Positions 43,835 through 51,422 of a stretch of DNA of 64,000 bases are shown here, piece by piece. Position 1 is the stretch's first letter. Every line of letters begins with the position of its first letter. The notes beneath the pieces are model-generated. The model was not told the origin of the DNA. It was given only the letters and a program-made list of their open reading frames with translations, and made no database searches. A program made the translations under genes and the position numbers. Where the stretch lies: assembly GCF_042646165.1 (NCBI RefSeq), contig NZ_JBHRTC010000005.1. One strand, 5' to 3'. The stretch is from Microbaculum marinum. GTDB lineage: Bacteria > Pseudomonadota > Alphaproteobacteria > Rhizobiales > Tepidamorphaceae.

Positions 43835-46357
43835 TCAGACGATGTGGCGTGTCCAGTTGCCGTAGCGATGGCGGATCTCGCCGCGTGGCACGCCGAGGCC
43901 GATCAGGACGAGGCCGCACAGCACCCCCGACACCATCTGGGCGAGCGTCGCCCCGGCGACGAACGGCATGATCGCGAGCGCCATCCCGAGCAGCGCATTC
44001 AGGAACCGGACCGGACGCGCGACTTCGGCGAACGCGGTGACGCTGACCGTGATCACCAGCGCGCCGATGAGATGATCGGCGTTCGCCATCGTCCCGGATG
44101 CGCCAAGCGTCAGCCGCGTGAACATCAGCCACAGGCCGACCAGGATGGACACGCCGAGGGTCCAGGGAACGCTGACCCCGCCGCCGACCATCTCGCCGAC
44201 GACGGCTGAGGGAGATTGGGCGAAATCGTCCTCGACCTTCTCGTCCTTGCCTTCGTCCGTGTCGCCGGTGAAGAAGATCAGCAGCACCGGGCGTCCGGCC
44301 TTATGCCGGCGCATCAGGAACTGCCCCGTCGCGACCAGTTCGTCGAGGGAGTAGGGGATCTGGATCAGCATCGCGGCCGCGGCGATCAGGCACAGCGTGC
44401 ACCAGGTCCCCAGCACGATCGGCTGAATGACGATGAAGGTAATCGACACGACGCCGAGCGGCACGATCATGATGCCGAACAGCACCACCAGCCAGGGCAT
44501 CGTCCGCCACCGGCGCGACGAGCCGATGATTCCGGTGAGAATCTCGAGCATGTAGGTGAGGGCGCCGATGCCCGCGTCGGGCACCGGCCAGGCTTCCGAC
44601 ACGCTCGACGTGATGATCTCTTCGGTGCCGTTCTTGGGATCGCCGGGACTGCCGGCGAAGAACGGCTCCCAGACCCCGTCGATGTGCCCGAGCTGATAGG
44701 CGGTCAGGTAGCGGGAAACGTACAGCCCGACGAAGGCCAGCGCGATGATCGGTACGCGCTGGAACCAGCTCGACGGCGAAAAGTCCCAGCCGGGCGGGAT
44801 CGTCGGTCCCGTGGTTGCCGCAACGCGTCCGACTCCGGGCGTGGGACGGGTCACTGCGGCGAGGCCGAAGATCAGGGCGCCGACGAGGGTGTCGTTGAGG
44901 TAGGCGGCGGCATTCGGCGTCCACAGGATCAGCGGTGCGAACATCACCCATATCCCCACCGCGGCCACAAACCAGCGTACGAGTTCGAAACGCCATGACA
45001 ATGCGACGAAGCTCGCCAGTATCACCAGGATGCCGGAGCCGACGTCGCTCCATGTCATCCAGCCGGATTCGTAGCCGAGCATCGGCGGGCTGGTGATGAG
45101 CCAGGCCCCCAGTCCGATGTTCAGGAACGGCGCCCAGAGGAACAGGGCATGCTCGCGGCGCTGCTTCTCTTCGGCCTCCGTGCGCAGCCCCTCTGGATCG
45201 GATGTCCGCTTGGCGGCCGCGGTCAACCATCGCGGCGGCGTCAGACCGTTAGCCTCATACCAGCCAAGCGGGTCGGCCTTGAGGTTCGCGACGATCTTCG
45301 GCAGCGTCGCACCGATCGAGTGCTTTGGCCGCCAGCCGAGCAGTTCGACGGCCAAGGTCGTGTCCAGTTCGTAGTGGTCGTCCGCCATTTCGATCATGAA
45401 CGGCCGGATGAACGGCTTCTCGCCTTGGTCGAAATCGTCCGGAACGACCGGCTCGCTCTTTTCCTCAAGCCATGCGCCGGCGGCGGCTAGGGGCTTGGGG
45501 ACGGATAGTGTCGTCCACTCGTCTTCGTCGTGGATCAGCTTCGCAAGCTGCGCCTGAAGCTCCTGATAGCTGGCCGCATCGGGCTCCCCGACCAGAATGG
45601 TGACGTCAGCGGGTAGGTCCTCGCGTCGATCGACGGTGCGGACGAACGCGTCGACCATGTCTTCCTTGTGGATGAAGGATTGTCCGGCCTCCAGGGAGCC
45701 CGAATAGGCGTGCGATTTGGGATCGCGCTCGTAGATCCGCCGGATCTGTTCGGCGAGTGTCGGAACCGCGGTCTGCTCGTCGTAGAGGCCGGCCAGGTGA
45801 AGCAGCACGTAGGGAATGTCTCCGTGCTCCTCGCGGATGGCGTCTTCCGCAGCAGCCTTCGACTTCGGGTAGGCCCATTTCGGCTCTATTGCCGTTTCTT
45901 CGGTAATCGGCAGGCCGGGCGCGCCTGGACGATGCACCAGCATCGTGCCCGAATAGATGAATCTGCCGACCTTGAACTCCTGGAGGGCGCGAAGCAGGTG
46001 GCGCGTGCCCTCGACATTGACGGTCTGGTAGAGCGGATTGTCTTCACCGGTGAAATCGAAATACGCCGCAAGATGGATGACGGCGGCGATCTTGTCGCCG
46101 TAGCGGCCGCGGAAATCGCGCAGCGCCAGGTCGACCGACTTTTGGGTGGAAAGGTCGACGCCGATCAGATCACAATCCGCCTCCTTGCCTTCCAGGTCGA
46201 GACCGACGAGGCGGTATTCCCCCTCAAGCGCGGCCACCAGCGCAGAGCCGATATCGCCGGCCGCCCCGGTGATCAGGACAATAGGCTTGGACGTCTGCCC
46301 TCGGGAATTCTTGCCCTTCGAGGGAGGGCGCATCCGGGAGGTGCGCGCAGGCCCCAT
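43835..46357 (-). CDS. epimerase–SPW–VKOR multidomain membrane protein
   Basis: This is an 840-residue fusion. Residues 25–370 are an NAD-dependent epimerase/SDR domain (ITGAAGDIG at 29–37; catalytic Tyr163 and Lys167 in YPKSK). An SPW repeat follows (NIGLGAWLITSPPMLGYES near 413), with a second near 467. A vitamin K epoxide reductase-like domain occupies about 535–680 and carries TWCTLC (Cys653, Cys656). A third SPW-like segment ends the protein. The VKOR part lacks the loop Cys pair that normally shuttles electrons. Roles in membrane thiol redox or quinone chemistry are conceivable but unproven. An in-frame ATG eight codons downstream is an alternative start. Confidence 0.8.
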   Translation of the reverse strand: MGPARTSRMRPPSKGKNSRGQTSKPIVLITGAAGDIGSALVAALEGEYRLVGLDLEGKEADCDLIGVDLSTQKSVDLALRDFRGRYGDKIAAVIHLAAYFDFTGEDNPLYQTVNVEGTRHLLRALQEFKVGRFIYSGTMLVHRPGAPGLPITEETAIEPKWAYPKSKAAAEDAIREEHGDIPYVLLHLAGLYDEQTAVPTLAEQIRRIYERDPKSHAYSGSLEAGQSFIHKEDMVDAFVRTVDRREDLPADVTILVGEPDAASYQELQAQLAKLIHDEDEWTTLSVPKPLAAAGAWLEEKSEPVVPDDFDQGEKPFIRPFMIEMADDHYELDTTLAVELLGWRPKHSIGATLPKIVANLKADPLGWYEANGLTPPRWLTAAAKRTSDPEGLRTEAEEKQRREHALFLWAPFLNIGLGAWLITSPPMLGYESGWMTWSDVGSGILVILASFVALSWRFELVRWFVAAVGIWVMFAPLILWTPNAAAYLNDTLVGALIFGLAAVTRPTPGVGRVAATTGPTIPPGWDFSPSSWFQRVPIIALAFVGLYVSRYLTAYQLGHIDGVWEPFFAGSPGDPKNGTEEIITSSVSEAWPVPDAGIGALTYMLEILTGIIGSSRRWRTMPWLVVLFGIMIVPLGVVSITFIVIQPIVLGTWCTLCLIAAAAMLIQIPYSLDELVATGQFLMRRHKAGRPVLLIFFTGDTDEGKDEKVEDDFAQSPSAVVGEMVGGGVSVPWTLGVSILVGLWLMFTRLTLGASGTMANADHLIGALVITVSVTAFAEVARPVRFLNALLGMALAIMPFVAGATLAQMVSGVLCGLVLIGLGVPRGEIRHRYGNWTRHIV

Positions 46358-46512
46358 CAGCCGGTCTTATATCCGTGCCGAGGATCGAAAAGATAAATTG
46401 ATCGACGGGTGCGGAATAGATGATGCTGAGCGGCGTCCATCACGGGCTTGCCTCTTTCCTGACGCAAGGGAAGTCACGCGCCAGCAGGTTTTTGTTTCGG
46501 CGATGCGTGGGT

Positions 46513-46537
46513 AACACCGTTCCCTCGCGGTGGTTCC
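46513..46537 (-). promoter_or_regulatory. near-consensus EcfG-type promoter of the epimerase fusion gene
   Basis: On the minus strand GGAAC (46537–46533), 16 bases and TGTT (46516–46513) differ from the consensus by one base. The predicted leader is about 150 bases. It is the weakest of the seven EcfG matches. The remaining bases to 46613 show no gene. Confidence 0.45.
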
Positions 46538-46613
46538 GCGGATGCCTCCGGAACCGCTGGACAACGCCGCTGGGGCGTCTTGCCCGTCAGGTCGGACCAC
46601 AGTCTCATGCGCT

Positions 46614-46784
46614 TTACTGGCTCGCGGGTTCCTCTACCGGCTCGGCCACCGTGGACTCCTTCTCGATCATCGGCGGTACCGCCTGATCGCCGGGCCTGAC
46701 CGGCTCGTAGGGCCAGAATGCGGCTACCAGGACGGTGATGAAGGCCGCAGCGATAGCCAGTCCGATCCAGTGGCGCTTTGTCAT
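46614..46784 (-). CDS. 56-residue membrane-anchored protein
   Basis: This is a very small gene. An N-terminal transmembrane or signal helix (IGLAIAAAFITVLVAAFWPY, residues 7–26) is followed by a Pro/Glu/Val-rich tail (STVAEPVEEPASQ). A strong AAGGAAGAG ribosome site lies just before the ATG. An exact EcfG promoter is 90 bases upstream, divergent from that of the SDR gene. Codon third positions are mostly G/C. The combination of promoter, ribosome site and helix makes a real gene likely. Its function is unknown. Confidence 0.65.
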   Translation of the reverse strand: MTKRHWIGLAIAAAFITVLVAAFWPYEPVRPGDQAVPPMIEKESTVAEPVEEPASQ

Positions 46785-46873
46785 GTCACTCTTCCTTCCG
46801 GTCTCCGGCCCGCTATCGACCCGGTTCAGGATTCAGGCGCCGGCGATACAGCCCGCAGCCAGGCCTCCACCGC

Positions 46874-46898
46874 AACGATCTGGCGGTGTCCCGGTTCC
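46874..46898 (-). promoter_or_regulatory. EcfG-type promoter of the 56-residue protein gene
   Basis: On the minus strand GGAAC (46898–46894), 16 bases and CGTT (46877–46874) match exactly. It is back-to-back with the SDR promoter at 46980–47004. Confidence 0.7.
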
Positions 46899-46979
46899 GT
46901 TCGCCCACAGGCGCCGATGGCGGCCAGGTTCGTCTCGGTGGCCTTCCGGTTGTCCTTTTCGTCAATCGGATCTGGCCCT

Positions 46980-47004
46980 GGAACGGCCGGCGGAACTGCT
47001 CGTT
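46980..47004 (+). promoter_or_regulatory. EcfG-type promoter of the SDR gene
   Basis: GGAAC (46980–46984), 16 bases and CGTT (47001–47004) match exactly. Transcription would start about 17 bases before the ATG at 47028, just leaving room for the AAGGAGA ribosome site. Confidence 0.78.
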
Positions 47005-47027
47005 TATCCCGCGAAGGAGATCGACCG

Positions 47028-47879
47028 ATGAGCGCAACCCGCCAGCCACCTCAGGAGCAGGCACATCAGCCCGGCCGCGAATCCGAGATGACGCCCCGGC
47101 CGGACTACGAACCGAGATTCCCCGGCGTCGGAAAGCTGAAAGGCAAAGTAGCGCTGATCAGCGGTGGGGACAGTGGCATCGGTCGTGCGGTGGCAGTCGC
47201 CATGGCGCGCGAGGGTGCAGCGGTCGCCCTAGTGTATCTGGAAGAGCACAACGACGCGCGGGAGACGGAATGCCTGGTGGGGCGCGAAGGTGCCGATTGC
47301 CTGCGCATCGCCGGCGACATCGGCGACGAGGATTTCTGCCGCACCGCAGTCGGCATGGTAGTCGACCGGTTCGGACGGCTGGACATCCTGGTCAACAATG
47401 CGGCCGAGCAGCATGAGGTCTCGGACCTCACCGAACTGGAGAGCGCCCAGCTCCAACGCACGTTCCGCACGAACGTCTTTGGGTACTTCTATCTGACCAA
47501 GGCAGCCCTCGCCCATTTGCCGAAGGGCGGTTCGATCGTCAACACGACGTCCATTACCGCATTCCAGGGCCACGACACGCTGCTTGACTATTCGGCTACC
47601 CGCGGTGCGATCGTCGCCTTCACGCGCAGCATGGCCAGATCGCTGACTGGCCGCGGCATCCGGGTCAACGCGGTGGCCCCGGGTCCGATCTGGACGCCGC
47701 TCATCCCGGCCTCGTTCGACGCCGATCACGTCGCCGAGCACGGAGCGAGTACCCCGATGAACCGCCCCGGCCAGCCGAACGAGGTGGCGCCTTGCTACGT
47801 CTTCCTCGCCAGTGACGATGCGTCCTACATCAGCGGTCAGATCCTGCATCCGAACGGTGGACGCATCGTAGGCTCGTGA
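47028..47879 (+). CDS. SDR family oxidoreductase, YdaD/YghA-like stress protein
   Basis: This is a 283-residue short-chain dehydrogenase of the general-stress branch. The N-terminal 35 residues are a Pro-rich leader (YEPRFPGVGKLKGKVALISG). The cofactor site is SGGDSGIGRAVAVAMARE, then DILVNNAAEQH and the catalytic Ser in NTTSITAFQGH. The Tyr motif reads YSATRGAIVAFTRS (Tyr188), so the usual catalytic Lys is Arg192. The physiological substrate is unknown. The start has AAGGAGA upstream and an exact EcfG promoter, consistent with homologues induced by stress. Confidence 0.9.
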   Translation: MSATRQPPQEQAHQPGRESEMTPRPDYEPRFPGVGKLKGKVALISGGDSGIGRAVAVAMAREGAAVALVYLEEHNDARETECLVGREGADCLRIAGDIGDEDFCRTAVGMVVDRFGRLDILVNNAAEQHEVSDLTELESAQLQRTFRTNVFGYFYLTKAALAHLPKGGSIVNTTSITAFQGHDTLLDYSATRGAIVAFTRSMARSLTGRGIRVNAVAPGPIWTPLIPASFDADHVAEHGASTPMNRPGQPNEVAPCYVFLASDDASYISGQILHPNGGRIVGS

Positions 47880-47880
47880 G

Positions 47881-47912
47881 CAGGCCGTACTGGAGATGCG
47901 TTCTACGGCCTG
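47881..47912. terminator. stem-loop between convergent genes
   Basis: CAGGCCGTA (47881–47889) and TACGGCCTG (47904–47912) form nine perfect pairs with a 14-base loop, starting directly after the SDR stop and ending nine bases before the stop of the minus-strand gene. It probably serves one or both. The T run is weak. Confidence 0.5.
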
Positions 47913-47920
47913 ACGCGCGT

Positions 47921-48220
47921 TTAGCGCCGATGGCGCTGCGGTTCCTCCCGCAACGACTCCTCGATATAGAGCAGCCGGGCGTGGGCGTTGGCCTTCAGCC
48001 GGTTCGCCGTGCACCAGCGAGCGAAGTTCTTCGGCTCGATGACGGTGCGGACCGAATGGCGCCCTGAGGCGGTCAGCCGCTGTTCCAGCGTTTCGGCGCG
48101 AAACCGCCAACTGTCGTAGGACCGCGGCAACTGTGCCCGGTCGATCATGATCGACAGGATCCGTTCGTAGTCCCGCTTTCGATACCACGGGATACCGACC
48201 GCTTCCACGACAGCTGACAT
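47921..48220 (-). CDS. hypothetical protein, 99 residues
   Basis: This is a small soluble protein without signal or membrane segment. IPWYRKRDYERILSIMIDRA, LPRSYDSWRFRAETLEQR and FARWCTANRLKANAHARLLY look like conserved features of a small uncharacterised bacterial family, but I cannot name a function. Codon use is normal for the genome. It converges with the SDR gene and is divergent from rpe, separated by about 200 bases with no other feature. No EcfG-like promoter was found for it. Confidence 0.7.
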   Translation of the reverse strand: MSAVVEAVGIPWYRKRDYERILSIMIDRAQLPRSYDSWRFRAETLEQRLTASGRHSVRTVIEPKNFARWCTANRLKANAHARLLYIEESLREEPQRHRR

Positions 48221-48423
48221 GTCTTACCGCCCCCAAGCGCCGCCAAGCGGCACTCTAGCCGCGGGCACGCCCGTTGCCACCATGCCGACGTTAACATGTG
48301 GATAACTCGGGCACGGCGCAGGCAGTTTTTCCCTCGATTCTGAACGCCAGTGACCACGGGCAATGGACGCGGCGTGCGTAAACGGGCTAGTGCCAGCGTG
48401 GAGTTCGCCCACAGGAGCGCCCG

Positions 48424-49104
48424 ATGCCGAACCGCCTGCCGCGACCGCTTGTAGCCCCCTCGATACTGTCCGCCGACTTCGCCCGCCTGGGCGAGGAGAT
48501 CGCCGCCGTCGTGGCCGCGGGAGCCGACTGGATCCACGTCGACGTCATGGACGGCCACTTCGTGCCGAACATCACGATCGGCCCGCTCGTCGTCCAGGCG
48601 ATCCGCCCGACCACCGACCGGCCGCTCGACGTCCACCTCATGATCGCGCCGGTCGACGTCTATCTCCAGGCGTTTTCGGACGCCGGCGCCGACATCATCA
48701 CCATCCACGCGGAGGCGGGCCCGCATCTGGACAGGTCGCTGCGCGCGATCCGGGACCTCGGCAAGAAGGCCGGCGTGTCGCTGACGCCGTCGACGCCGGA
48801 ATCGGCAATCCGCTACGTCCTCGATGCCGTCGACCTGGTCCTGGTGATGACCGTCAATCCGGGATTCGGAGGCCAATCCTTTCTGCCTTCGATGCTGCCG
48901 AAGATCCGCGCGATCAGGGAGATGATCGGCGACAGGGATATCCGGCTCGAGGTCGACGGCGGGGTTTCGCCCGATACCGCGCGCGATGTCGTCGCGGCCG
49001 GGGCGGACGTGCTGGTGGCGGGTTCCGCGGTGTTCAGGGGAGAAGGCGAGACCGACTATCGCGCGAATATTGACGCGATCCTATCGGCAATTGGTCGGTC
49101 TTGA
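48424..49104 (+). CDS. rpe: ribulose-phosphate 3-epimerase
   Basis: Rpe interconverts ribulose 5-phosphate and xylulose 5-phosphate in the pentose phosphate and Calvin pathways. It has 226 residues and a TIM barrel. APSILSADFARLGEEI is near residue 11. Metal-binding residues lie in WIHVDVMDGHFVPNITIG and LDVHLMI. VMTVNPGFGGQSFLPSML and LEVDGGVSPDTA complete the site. It stands alone before the branched-chain transporter genes and no Calvin-cycle gene is adjacent. Confidence 0.96.
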   Translation: MPNRLPRPLVAPSILSADFARLGEEIAAVVAAGADWIHVDVMDGHFVPNITIGPLVVQAIRPTTDRPLDVHLMIAPVDVYLQAFSDAGADIITIHAEAGPHLDRSLRAIRDLGKKAGVSLTPSTPESAIRYVLDAVDLVLVMTVNPGFGGQSFLPSMLPKIRAIREMIGDRDIRLEVDGGVSPDTARDVVAAGADVLVAGSAVFRGEGETDYRANIDAILSAIGRS

Positions 49105-49204
49105 ACCGACCACAAAAGAAAGTCATTGTTCTCCCAAGGCAGTCAGCCTCCAAAAGATCAGCGGCCGAAAGAGCTGCGAAGGACACCCAGGGAGAGGAAC
49201 TACG

Positions 49205-50419
49205 ATGCATTTCACGCGAACAATGTCCCTTGCCGCGTTCGGCGTTCTTGTGCTCGCCGGCAATGCGATCGCCGAAGACGTCGTAACGCTCGGGTCGGCG
49301 ATATCGCTCACCGGCAACTATTCGACCAACGGCGAACATACCCAGCGCGGCTACGACCTCGCCGTTGAGAAGATCAACGAGGCCGGCGGCGTCAAGATCG
49401 GCGACAAGACCTACAGGCTCGAGGTCAAGTACTACGACGACGAGTCGACCCCGGCGCGCGGCGCCGAACTTGCCGAGCGTCTGGTCAAGCAGGACGGCAT
49501 CAAGCTGATCCTGGGACCCTACGGGTCCGGACTGACCAAGGCGGTGGCGCCGATCACCGAAGAGCTCCAGGTGCCGATGGTCGAGGCGAACGGCGCATCG
49601 CGGTCGCTGTTCACCAACGGCTGGAAGTACATCTTCGCCACCCTGTCCACCTCGGAGCAGTACCTGTCCAGCGCCATCGACCTCGCCGCCCAGAACGCCG
49701 AGGCGCTCGGCAAGGAACCCGGCGACATCAAGGTCGCTGTGGTGGTCGAGAACGACCCCTTCAGCGCCGATGTCCGCGCCGGCGTCATCGAGGACATGAA
49801 GAAGTACGGGATGAAGCTGGTCATCGACGATCAGTTCCCGCGCGAAATCAACGACATGTCGGCGACTTTGACCAAGGTCAAGGCGCTGAAGCCTGACGTG
49901 CTGATCGTGTCGGGCCACTCGAAGGGCGCGACAACGGCGATCCGCCAGCTGTCCGAGCAGAAGGTCTCCGTCCCCGTCGTCGCGATGACGCACTGCGATT
50001 CAGCCGACATCATCGGCAATTTCGGCGCTGCGTCCGAGTACACGCTGTGCGCCACGCAGTGGGCGCCGACGCTGGCCTACAAGGACGACCTGTTCGGGTC
50101 GGCGGGCGATTACGCGAAGACCTTCGAGGAGAAGTACGGCTACGAGCCGCCCTACCAGGCTGCCGAATCCTCGGCTGCCGTGCAGGTCTTCGCCGATGCG
50201 CTGGAACGGGCGGGATCGACCGATCCGCAGGCCGTTCGTGACGCGCTCGCCGAAACGGACATCGAAACGTTCTACGGCAAGATCAAGTTCGACGAGACAG
50301 GCAAGAACATCGCCAAGCCGATGGCGCTCTACCAGGTGCTCGACGGGCAGTACAAGATCGTCGCGCCGGCGGACGTCGCCGAGACCAAGGCCGTCATTCC
50401 TCGTCCGGCCATGAACTGA
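49205..50419 (+). CDS. branched-chain amino-acid-type ABC transporter substrate-binding protein
   Basis: This 404-residue periplasmic binding protein of the LivK/amide-urea class has a signal peptide (RTMSLAAFGVLVLAGNAIAE). The mature N-terminus VTLGSAISLTGNYSTNGEHT and LVKQDGIKLILGPYGSGLTK define the family. GGGAGAGGAAC precedes the ATG. It heads a five-gene importer (binding protein, two permeases, two ATPases). Ligands of this class include branched-chain amino acids, amides, urea and aromatic acids; sequence alone does not decide. Confidence 0.92.
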   Translation: MHFTRTMSLAAFGVLVLAGNAIAEDVVTLGSAISLTGNYSTNGEHTQRGYDLAVEKINEAGGVKIGDKTYRLEVKYYDDESTPARGAELAERLVKQDGIKLILGPYGSGLTKAVAPITEELQVPMVEANGASRSLFTNGWKYIFATLSTSEQYLSSAIDLAAQNAEALGKEPGDIKVAVVVENDPFSADVRAGVIEDMKKYGMKLVIDDQFPREINDMSATLTKVKALKPDVLIVSGHSKGATTAIRQLSEQKVSVPVVAMTHCDSADIIGNFGAASEYTLCATQWAPTLAYKDDLFGSAGDYAKTFEEKYGYEPPYQAAESSAAVQVFADALERAGSTDPQAVRDALAETDIETFYGKIKFDETGKNIAKPMALYQVLDGQYKIVAPADVAETKAVIPRPAMN

Positions 50420-50430
50420 TCGCATCCCGG

Positions 50431-50478
50431 GCGCGGCCCCCGGGTCGGGGGGAAAACGGCCCCGGGGCCGCGCTCTTT
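50431..50478 (+). terminator. intra-operon stem-loop after the binding-protein gene
   Basis: GCGCGGCCCC (50431–50440) pairs with GGGGCCGCGC (50464–50473) and is followed by TCTTT. It sits between the binding-protein stop and the first permease. Such hairpins let the binding protein be made in excess, by attenuating readthrough or protecting the upstream message. Confidence 0.6.
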
Positions 50479-50519
50479 GGACCTAAGAAGACGACTCAAC
50501 TTCCAGGGCGGGGCGAACC

Positions 50520-51422
50520 TTGTTCGACAACATCATGATTCTGTTCCAGGCGCCGGTCATCACCGTCGACCTGGTTCTGAACGGCCTTTTGCTCGGTGCG
50601 ATATTCGCGCTCGCCGCCTACGGCATGGCGCTTGTCTGGGGCGTGATGAGCATCATCAACATCGCCCAAGGCGAGTTCGTCATGCTCGGCGGATACGTGG
50701 CGGTGATGATGTACTGGAGCGGCATTCACCCGTTATTCGCCGTTCCGGTCGCCGCTCTGGTCATGTTCATCGTCGGCTGGGCGCTCTATCGAGCCGTCAT
50801 TTTCCGCATCGTTGATCGGGACCTGTTCGTGTCGCTGCTGGCGACGTTCGGCCTGTCGATCCTCCTCCAGCAGCTCATGAACACGGTATTCAGCGGCAAC
50901 GTCCAGATCGCGGAGGCCGGCCTTGGAACCTTCTTCCTGCTGGACGGCCTTGTGACGCTTTCGCAGATCAAGGTCGTCGCCTTCGTCCTCGCCATCGTCG
51001 TCGCGGCATGCATGGTCGTCTTCCTGAAGCGGTCGAGGACGGGGCAGGCGATCCGCGCCACCGCCCAGAACGCGCGGGCGGCACGGGTGATGGGCATCAA
51101 CACCGACCGCGTCTACGCCGTCACGTACGGGCTGAACGCCGCGCTGTGCGGTGCCTGCGGCGCCCTGGTGGCGATGGCCTACAACATCCACCCCTATATC
51201 GGCCTGCCGTACACGATCCGTTCGTTCATGATCGTCGTCGTCGCCGGTCTCGGCAATTTCGTCGGCGTGATCGTCGCCGGTCTCGGCCTCGGTGCTGCGG
51301 AGAACCTGGCCGGGTTCGTGCTCGGGGCACAGTACCAGCTCGCTTTCGTCTTTCTGCTGCTGGTCGTCGTGCTGGTCTGGCGCAACTGGCGTCTGGCGGC
51401 AAAGCGGCAGTATCTGAAATGA
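50520..51422 (+). CDS. branched-chain amino-acid-type ABC transporter permease (LivH type)
   Basis: This 300-residue inner-membrane permease has about eight helices. LLLGAIFALAAYGMALVWGV, MSIINIAQGEFVMLGGYVAV and the coupling-loop region AIRATAQNARAARVMGINTD are LivH signatures. The TTG start at 50520 gives MFDNIMILFQAP; an ATG at 50535 is an alternative. It overlaps the second permease, and it is separated from the binding-protein gene by a strong hairpin. Confidence 0.93.
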   Translation: MFDNIMILFQAPVITVDLVLNGLLLGAIFALAAYGMALVWGVMSIINIAQGEFVMLGGYVAVMMYWSGIHPLFAVPVAALVMFIVGWALYRAVIFRIVDRDLFVSLLATFGLSILLQQLMNTVFSGNVQIAEAGLGTFFLLDGLVTLSQIKVVAFVLAIVVAACMVVFLKRSRTGQAIRATAQNARAARVMGINTDRVYAVTYGLNAALCGACGALVAMAYNIHPYIGLPYTIRSFMIVVVAGLGNFVGVIVAGLGLGAAENLAGFVLGAQYQLAFVFLLLVVVLVWRNWRLAAKRQYLK

